A DNA stretch of 45,455 nucleotides from Terriglobales bacterium. Lineage in GTDB: Bacteria > Acidobacteriota > Terriglobia > Terriglobales > Acidobacteriaceae. Positions 40,663 to 45,455 of the stretch are shown here, in pieces. The DNA lies in the NCBI GenBank assembly GCA_015655195.1, contig JAATFM010000052.1:1-45455 (forward strand), in the 5' to 3' direction. Every line of letters begins with the position of its first letter. Position 1 is the stretch's first letter. A program made the translations under genes and the position numbers. The notes beneath the pieces were generated by a model. That model did no database searches and was not told the DNA's origin. It saw only the letters and a list, made by a program, of their open reading frames with translations.

Positions 40663-41526
40663 CTATTCTCCCATCGACCCTGCATCTTTCGCTGTCGCAC
40701 CGGAGCCACGAAGCAGCTCCGTCACATCCTCCACCTTGTCCGTAAGCAGGCTGAGCCGCGTGGAAAGCGACTGAATCTCCGACTCGGCGCGACGATTCAC
40801 GTCGAAATCCAGCTCGCTGCGCAGGCGGTCCTTCGTGTCCTGGCGGTTCTGGCTCATCATGATGACCGGAGCCTGAATAGCAGCCAGCATGGAGAGAAAA
40901 AGATTGAGCAGGATGAAGGGATAAGGGTCCCACGCGCGATTCCTCAGCACGATGTTAATCGTGGAGTAAACGATCAGCGCGACGAGAAAGCTAATGATGA
41001 AAGCCCACGAGCCGCCGAAGCCGGCCACTCCGTCCGCAATGCGCTCGCCAAATGTTTCCCGCTCCTCGATAATCTCGTTCGGATTGCGGGTAGTGCGGCT
41101 GCGCACCAGCTTTTGCGAGGCATGAAACTGGCGTGCCTGCATGGTAAGCATGTCGATGCCCGCCGTCGGACGCTTTTCAAGCAGCACCTGCAAGTCATCG
41201 CGCCCGATCTCAAGGCACGATGCCTCTTCAAGCGCCATTGCCGAGGTCTGGTGCTCGGTCTGTTGCAGCATGGAGGCAAAGCCAAAGAAGTCGCCGTGAT
41301 CCGGCTCGTCCACGGTGACCTCCTGCTTGTCCTCGTCCGTGGCAAAGACGCGAACCTTGCCGGAGAGAACGACATAGCCGTGATCGCCCGGATCGCCGGC
41401 CTTGAAAATACGCTGGCGCGGCGCGAACTTCCGAATCTCGACCTGCGAGGCTAGCACTGCCGCCTCATCGTTGTCGAGAAGTTCAAACAGCGGTACGTGG
41501 CGCAGCTCGTCGGGGTTGCAGGGCAT
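40663..41526 (-). CDS. Cyclic-nucleotide-binding domain fused to DUF1003 membrane protein
   Basis: A 287-residue protein. Residues about 10-130 form a cNMP-binding (CRP-like) domain: FAPRQRIFKAGDPGDHGYVVLSGKVRVFATDEDKQEVTVDEPDHGDFFGFASMLQQTEHQTSAMALEEASCLEIGRDDL. Residues about 155-270 form DUF1003: ERIADGVAGFGGSWAFIISFLVALIVYSTINIVL (helix 1), DPYPFILLNLFLSMLAAIQAPVIMMSQNRQ (helix 2) and a coiled-coil tail (DRLRSELDFDVNRRAESEIQSLSTRLSLLTDKVEDVTELL). In the cNMP part the phosphate cassette is degenerate (FFGFASMLQQTEHQTSAMA lacks the usual E-x-x-L...R-A), so ligand binding is doubtful. Role unknown; it looks like a ligand-gated membrane protein. Confidence 0.87.
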   Translation of the reverse strand: MPCNPDELRHVPLFELLDNDEAAVLASQVEIRKFAPRQRIFKAGDPGDHGYVVLSGKVRVFATDEDKQEVTVDEPDHGDFFGFASMLQQTEHQTSAMALEEASCLEIGRDDLQVLLEKRPTAGIDMLTMQARQFHASQKLVRSRTTRNPNEIIEERETFGERIADGVAGFGGSWAFIISFLVALIVYSTINIVLRNRAWDPYPFILLNLFLSMLAAIQAPVIMMSQNRQDTKDRLRSELDFDVNRRAESEIQSLSTRLSLLTDKVEDVTELLRGSGATAKDAGSMGE

Positions 41527-41624
41527 GGTTTTTCACACTCGAACGGGGCTGGCGGCTCGCTTACTCAGCAGGCCGCCGCACAAATAGTATGCACGTCCCC
41601 GATACGCCCTCGGCAACAATCCCG

Positions 41625-42455
41625 TTAACTGATTTCGATCACATCCGGGCTCGTCGTGGCGGCGGCCTCCGCACGCTCCATGAGCTTCTGCGCCACTCCG
41701 TAGAAGGACTCGGCAGCGGGACTCTTGGGGCCGGCAAGCGCAATCGGCAATCCCTTGTCGCCGCCCTCGCGAATGGCCGGAATCAGCTCGACCGAGCCAA
41801 GGAACGAAATGCCGAACTGCTGCGCCATGCGCTCCGCACCTCCCTTCGAGAAGATGTCGATGACTTCCCCGCAATGCGGGCAGGTAAAGTGACTCATGTT
41901 CTCCACGATACCGAGAACTTCGACATTCACCTGCGCGAACATTTCGAGTGCCTTGCGCGCATCCTGCAGGCTCACGTCGCTCGGCGTGGAGACGACGACC
42001 GCGCCGGTGAGCGGCACGGTCTGCACCAGAGAAATCACCACATCGCCGGTGCCGGGAGGCAGATCGACGATGAGGTAATCGAGTTCGCCCCATTCCACCT
42101 GCTGCAGAAATTGCCGAATGATCTGGTGCAGCATGGGCCCGCGCATTACGAGCGGCTTGTCGCCGGGCGAGATGTAGCCGATAGAAATCGTCTTAATGCC
42201 GTGCGTGAGATTCGGCACGATGAAGTTGCCTTCGGTAATGCGCGGCTGCTGCGTGGAGCCCATCATGAGCGGCACGTTGGGGCCGTAGATGTCGGCGTCA
42301 ATAAGGCCGACGCGCTGGCCGAGGCGGCTGAGCGCGATGGCGAGATTGACGGCAACGGTGGTCTTGCCGACTCCACCCTTGCCGGAGCCTACTGCGATGA
42401 TTTTCGAGACGCCCGGAATCGATGTGGGCGCGGGTGCGGCGTGTCCGTGTGCCAT
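41625..42455 (-). CDS. mrp: Mrp/ApbC-type P-loop Fe-S carrier ATPase
   Basis: A 276-residue Mrp/Nbp35-family protein that carries and inserts Fe-S clusters in the cytoplasm. The deviant Walker A is AVGSGKGGVGKTTVAVNLA (about residues 21-39), followed by VGLIDADIYGPNVPLMMG, DYLIVDLPPGTGDVVISLVQ, and the cluster-binding C192-x2-C195 in NMSHFTCPHCGEVIDIFSKGGAERMA. It lacks the N-terminal MIP18/DUF59 domain seen in longer Mrp proteins. It begins 12 bp after the thioesterase stop, in the same direction, and probably shares its transcript. Confidence 0.93.
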   Translation of the reverse strand: MAHGHAAPAPTSIPGVSKIIAVGSGKGGVGKTTVAVNLAIALSRLGQRVGLIDADIYGPNVPLMMGSTQQPRITEGNFIVPNLTHGIKTISIGYISPGDKPLVMRGPMLHQIIRQFLQQVEWGELDYLIVDLPPGTGDVVISLVQTVPLTGAVVVSTPSDVSLQDARKALEMFAQVNVEVLGIVENMSHFTCPHCGEVIDIFSKGGAERMAQQFGISFLGSVELIPAIREGGDKGLPIALAGPKSPAAESFYGVAQKLMERAEAAATTSPDVIEIS

Positions 42456-42467
42456 TTTTACTGCTCC

Positions 42468-43004
42468 TTAGTTGGTTCCATTTGAAAGCGCCGCCGTTTC
42501 CTGGCTGGCTTTTTTTCGGCGCGCGGCCTCCGCCTCGCGGTGCTGGCGGCGAAGCATCGCGTCCGCGTAGCGGCGCTGCTCGTCGGCGGTGATGGGGGTG
42601 ATCTCCGGCACCGGCATTCTGCGGCCATTCTGGTCAATGGCGACAAAGACCAGGTAAGCGCTCGCCACATGCAGCCGCGTGTTAGTAAAGGTGTTCTCAA
42701 CCCAGGCCTTTACGCCCACTTCGAGAGAAGTGCGAAAGGCGCGGTTCACGCTCGATTTCAGAATCAGCAAATCGCCGACGTGAACCGGGTGAATGAAGTC
42801 GATGTGATCCATCGACGCCGTAACGACATGCGTGTGCGAGTGGCGATAAGCGGCCATCGCGCCGGTGAGATCGATGAAGTGCATCAGGCGGCCGCCGAGC
42901 AGATTGCCCAGCGTATTTGTGTCGTTGGGCAGAATGATCTCGGTCATCTCGGATTGCGAATCGGAGACGAGGCGCGGGAGCTGCGGATTTTCGTTCGAAC
43001 TCAT
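42468..43004 (-). CDS. Acyl-CoA thioesterase, hotdog fold (YciA-like)
   Basis: A 178-residue hotdog-fold thioesterase that hydrolyses acyl-CoA to free acid and CoA. Family features are MTEIILPNDTNTLGNLLGGRLMHFIDLTGAMAAYRHSHTHVVTASMDHIDFIHPVHVGDLLILKSSVNRAFRTSLEVGVKAWVEN, with the N-x-x-G-x-x-x-GG catalytic region. The C-terminus (MLRRQHREAEAARRKKASQE) is a charged helix. GGAG stands about 10 bases before the ATG at 43004; an upstream in-frame ATG (43049) lacks one. Upstream of mrp in one unit; divergent from the TPR gene. Confidence 0.92.
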   Translation of the reverse strand: MSSNENPQLPRLVSDSQSEMTEIILPNDTNTLGNLLGGRLMHFIDLTGAMAAYRHSHTHVVTASMDHIDFIHPVHVGDLLILKSSVNRAFRTSLEVGVKAWVENTFTNTRLHVASAYLVFVAIDQNGRRMPVPEITPITADEQRRYADAMLRRQHREAEAARRKKASQETAALSNGTN

Positions 43005-43198
43005 TGCTTGCTTTCTCCAAAACTCTCCCAGCAGCACAACGAAGCGCAAAAAAGCCAGTACACTTCGGTGTTACTCCGAAACGGCTCCCGAACGGCTACA
43101 ATGATTCAGGCGGTGGCCGGCAAACGGGGAGGTCCACTTCCAGTTTCGGCAATCGCCGCCAATTACGCAAATTCCCCCAGCAGGATCGCAGAGCCCCA

Positions 43199-43519
43199 AT
43201 GAGCACTACCGACAAGATCGCGGGATTGAAAGAGATCCTTTCACTGGACCCCAGGAACAGCTTTGCGCGTTATGGAATCGCCGTGGAGCTTGCCAGCCGC
43301 GGCGAAATTGATGCGGCCATGGCCGAGTTCGACCAATTGTTGAAAGACGATCCGGATTACACCGCCGGCTATTTCATGGCGGCGCAGACGCTGGCCAAAG
43401 CCGAGCGGAACCCGGAAGCGGTTGCACGGCTCAAGGACGGCATCAGTTGCGCGGCACGGACCGGCAACCGCCACGCACTGAGCGAGATGCAGGCAATGCT
43501 GGATGAGCTGGACAGATAA
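43199..43519 (+). CDS. Small TPR-like repeat protein
   Basis: A 106-residue helical protein that is mostly two to three tetratricopeptide repeats: ILSLDPRNSFARYGIAVELASRGEIDAAMAEFDQLLKDDPDYTAGYFMAAQTLAKAERNPEAVARLKDGISCAARTGNRHALSEMQAMLDEL. Such proteins mediate protein contacts; the partner is unknown. A longer in-frame reading begins at 43004, but ATG 43199 starts right before the repeat. TACAAT near 43096-43101 may be a -10 element. It is followed by heptamers and a strong terminator. Confidence 0.8.
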   Translation: MSTTDKIAGLKEILSLDPRNSFARYGIAVELASRGEIDAAMAEFDQLLKDDPDYTAGYFMAAQTLAKAERNPEAVARLKDGISCAARTGNRHALSEMQAMLDELDR

Positions 43520-43651
43520 GGACGAGGGACGATAACAACTGCCCGCTCGGAACAATTCCGGGCGGTTTTTTATGGAATGCAGGAAATCCGGCGCGGGTTC
43601 GGTATCGCGGGCTCAGGATCGTTTCCGAGGCTCGTCCTTCGTACCCCGTCC
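43520..43651. repeat. Inverted heptamer arrays around the TPR terminator
   Basis: GGACGAG-GGACGAT (43520-43533) begins on the base after the TPR stop codon. After the terminator, 43631-43651 reads CTCGTCC-TTCGTAC-CCCGTCC, the inverse of GGACGGG-GTACGAA-GGACGAG. Both arrays have period 7. Confidence 0.7.
43543..43571 (+). terminator. Rho-independent terminator after TPR gene
   Basis: CCGCTCGGAA (43543-43552), loop CAA-, TTCCGGGCGG (43556-43565), TTTTTT (43566-43571). Its core CGGAACAATTCCG is identical to that of the terminator at 44.8 kb. Confidence 0.9.
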
Positions 43652-43741
43652 TCAGCCCCTGCTGCTTCGTCCCCTTTTCTCCCCTGATACGCTGTGATTT
43701 TTATCATCTTTCTGATACTTTGCCGCGTCTATACTACTGAT

Positions 43742-44743
43742 ATGCCGAAGTATTCCATCGTAGTTCCCTTCCACAACGAAGAAGAAAACGTAACCGCCCT
43801 CTACGCCCGGCTCAAGCAGGTAATGGAGCAGGTCGGCGAGAGCTTCGAGCTGGTGCTCGTCGATGACGGCTCGAACGACCGCACCTACAAGCTGCTCGAA
43901 GAGATTGCCGCGGTGGACAGCCGCGTGCTGGTGGTAAAGCTGCGTCGGAACTTCGGGCAGACCTCGGCTCTGGCCGCCGGATTCGATCACGCTTCGGGAG
44001 ACTTTATTCTCTCCATGGACGGCGACCTGCAGCACGACCCGAACGAGATTCCCAACTTCCTCGAAAAGCTCGAAGAAGGCTACGATGTCGTCTCCGGCTG
44101 GCGCGAAAAGCGCATCGACAACTTCATCATGCGCCGCTTCCCTTCCCGCATTGCGAACTGGCTCATGGCAAAGCTCTCCGGCGTGGATATTCATGATTTC
44201 GGCACCACCTTCAAGGCTTATCGTCGCGAAGTGATCCAGAACATTCCGCTCTACGGCGAGATGCACCGCTTCATTCCCGCGCTGGCAAGCTGGTACGGCG
44301 CCTCGATCTGCGAGATTCCCATCCGGAACATTAACCGCGTGCGCGGCAAGAGCCACTATGGCATCGGGCGCACCTTCCGCGTCTTCTTCGACCTGCTCAC
44401 GATCCGGTTCCTGCTCAAGTACATGAGCCGGCCGCTGCACTTCTTCGGCACCTTCGGCGCGCTGGGAATTGTGCTGGGCAGCTTCTTCTCCGCGCTGCTG
44501 CTGGGGCTCAAGATTACGAACTGGCATCAAAACGTGATGGACCAGCACGGGCCGCTCTTCGTGATTGCCGGCGTGCTGATTGTCGCGGGAATCCAGATGC
44601 TTGCCATCGGCCTGCTCGGCGAGTTGCAGGTGCGGCACTACTACACCACGCAGCAGCGCACGCCGTACGCAATCGACCGGTTGGTGCGGTTGCGCGCTCC
44701 CGAGGAGCCAAGCATCCTCTCCGACGGCCGCGACGGATTCTAA
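43742..44743 (+). CDS. GT2 glycosyltransferase, polyprenyl-phosphate type
   Basis: A 333-residue family 2 glycosyltransferase of the dolichol/undecaprenyl-phosphate sugar transferase group (DPM1, ArnC, GtrB-like). KYSIVVPFHNEEENVTALYARLKQ begins the GT-A fold, LVLVDDGSNDRTYKLLEE holds the nucleotide-binding Asp, SMDGDLQHDPNEIPNFLEKLEEGYDVVSGWREKR has the metal-binding DxD (about residue 93-95), and FGTTFKAYRREVIQNIPLYGEMHRFIPALASWYGASICEIPIRNINRVRGKSHYGIGRTFRVFFDLLTIRFL is typical. Two membrane helices follow (FFGTFGALGIVLGSFFSALLLGLKI and LFVIAGVLIVAGIQMLAIGLLGEL). It would place a sugar on a lipid carrier for envelope glycans. ATG 43742 chosen over an upstream start since it opens the domain. 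Confidence 0.92.
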   Translation: MPKYSIVVPFHNEEENVTALYARLKQVMEQVGESFELVLVDDGSNDRTYKLLEEIAAVDSRVLVVKLRRNFGQTSALAAGFDHASGDFILSMDGDLQHDPNEIPNFLEKLEEGYDVVSGWREKRIDNFIMRRFPSRIANWLMAKLSGVDIHDFGTTFKAYRREVIQNIPLYGEMHRFIPALASWYGASICEIPIRNINRVRGKSHYGIGRTFRVFFDLLTIRFLLKYMSRPLHFFGTFGALGIVLGSFFSALLLGLKITNWHQNVMDQHGPLFVIAGVLIVAGIQMLAIGLLGELQVRHYYTTQQRTPYAIDRLVRLRAPEEPSILSDGRDGF

Positions 44744-44764
44744 GAGCCGGGACCAAGAAAACAC

Positions 44765-44799
44765 AAAGCCCCGTTCGGAACAATTCCGGACGGGGCTTT
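44765..44799. terminator. Long symmetric terminator after GT2 gene
   Basis: AAAGCCCCGTTCGGAA (44765-44780), loop CAA, TTCCGGACGGGGCTTT (44784-44799): a 16-bp stem with one G-T pair, its A/T ends giving short U-tracts on both strands. Same core as the terminator at 43543-43571. Confidence 0.85.
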
Positions 44800-44883
44800 G
44801 CTTTGTGCGGAAATCTTTGCTGGGAGCATAACGCCGCTGGGACGCGGTACACTTTTCTCCGAATTCAATTCAGGGAGTGTGCG

Positions 44884-45455
44884 ATGCGTCTGTTCCGGTG
44901 CTCTTTGTCTTTCCTCACGCTAACCATGGTTTTCTTCTCCATCAACGCAATCGCGCAACAAACACCCGCCGCAACACAGAGCAAACCGCACATCAAGCAC
45001 GTGCTGGTGGTCGGCGAGACCAAAGGCTTCGAGCACGATTCGATTTCAGCCGCAATGGTCGCGGTCTACGAGATGGGCAAGCAGAGCGGACTATGGGATG
45101 CGACGCTGCGCACAGATACGGAATTGCTGACAAAGAAAAAGCTCGGCCGCAACGCGAAAAATCTCGACTACTTTGACGCCATCGTCTTTGCCAGTACTAC
45201 CGGAGAGCTGGACCTGGATGCGAGCCAGAAGACGGACCTGATCTCGGCAATCCACGACGAAGGCAAGGGTTTTGTCGGCATCCACGCAGCGCTCGACACC
45301 AATTACACTTGGCCCGAATATGGCGAGATGATCGGAGGCTGGTTTGATCAGCATCCGTGGGGCACCTTTGACGCGCCAATCATCAACGAAGAGCCGGGTT
45401 CTCCGATCGTGAAGCAGTTTCCGAAAGCATTCACCAAGCGCGATGAGATTTATCA
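44884..45455 (+). CDS. Secreted ThuA-domain protein, cut by window end
   Basis: The first 190 residues of an exported protein; the rest lies beyond the right edge. The signal peptide is RLFRCSLSFLTLTMVFFSINAIAQ. The mature part HIKHVLVVGETKGFEHDSISAAMVAVYEMGKQSGLWDATLRTDTELLTKKKLGRNAKNLDYFDAIVFASTTGELDLDASQKTDLISAIHDEGKGFVGIHAALDTNYTWPEYGEMIGGWFDQHPWG is a ThuA-like fold (glutamine-amidotransferase-related; named for trehalose utilisation). The conserved GF-H, FASTTGE, GFVGIHAA and GG-F--HPW positions are present. Function in sugar use is inferred from the family. AGGGAG lies 7 bases before ATG. Confidence 0.88.
   Translation, partial: MRLFRCSLSFLTLTMVFFSINAIAQQTPAATQSKPHIKHVLVVGETKGFEHDSISAAMVAVYEMGKQSGLWDATLRTDTELLTKKKLGRNAKNLDYFDAIVFASTTGELDLDASQKTDLISAIHDEGKGFVGIHAALDTNYTWPEYGEMIGGWFDQHPWGTFDAPIINEEPGSPIVKQFPKAFTKRDEIY

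Noticed and set aside
40518-40709. 63-residue minus-strand frame across the gap after ltaE
   Set aside because: It reads through the palindromic repeat and terminator; such frames are typical spurious products of this kind of repeat.
1-45455. CRISPR arrays, prophage, insertion sequences, tRNA or rRNA genes
   Set aside because: No regularly spaced 25-40 bp repeats, integrase or transposase motifs, or tRNA T-loop patterns in intergenic sequence were found on reading both strands.

Overview
The window is GC-rich, densely packed bacterial chromosome with short intergenic gaps and frequent 4-8 bp gene overlaps. The gene set suggests a soil Acidobacteriota of the Terriglobia type: a PA14-containing GH3 glycosidase, a menaquinone (futalosine-route) MqnE with a UbiD-family decarboxylase, CusF-SCO copper lipoprotein, AddAB-type recombination nuclease, MlaEF, VapBC modules and many secreted proteins of unknown function. 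This assignment is an inference from gene content, not from a marker gene; no rRNA or tRNA gene and no CRISPR array was seen.

Layout. 1-8.1 kb: partial UbiD-family decarboxylase, an S53 protease lacking a prodomain, an MFS sugar porter, a DUF481-like outer-membrane protein and a large secreted GH3 glycosidase (sugar polymer use). 8.2-10.1 kb: minus-strand envelope-stress unit (ECF sigma factor, overlapping membrane protein, Spy/CpxP-like periplasmic protein). 10.4-14.9 kb: a PDZ/multi-TM/GAF/PAS histidine kinase overlapping an NtrC-type regulator whose GAFTGA loop reads GAFTSA. 14.9-18.1 kb: trehalose operon in which OtsA is fused to a membrane sensor/HAMP module, followed by OtsB. 18.3-20.6 kb: mlaE-mlaF lipid transporter genes, then a vapBC module. 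20.7-26.3 kb: glutaryl-CoA dehydrogenase, secreted amidohydrolase, second toxin-antitoxin module, mqnE, copper chaperone lipoprotein. 26.5-32.3 kb: addB-addA. 32.4-37.1 kb: minus-strand uvrA-CPBP protease-pyrE. 37.3-45.5 kb: a 54-residue membrane protein, a secreted STN-like protein, a secreted hypothetical protein, threonine aldolase, cNMP/DUF1003 membrane protein, thioesterase-mrp operon, TPR protein, GT2 glycosyltransferase and the start of a secreted ThuA-domain protein.

The most unexpected structure lies between the genes. Directly after the stop codons of at least seven plus-strand genes (S53 protease, DUF481, GH3, gcdH, addA, the secreted protein at 38.4 kb, TPR protein) there are short tandem arrays of 7- or 8-base units, unit sequence differing from locus to locus. 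At five of these a second array in inverted orientation follows on the far side of a terminator or spacer. This looks like a dispersed class of 3'-end elements comparable in form to cyanobacterial heptamer repeats (STRR). The other leading candidates are the sensor-OtsA fusion with a perfect 10-bp tandem repeat in its leader, and a hairpin that encloses the start codon of the amidohydrolase gene.
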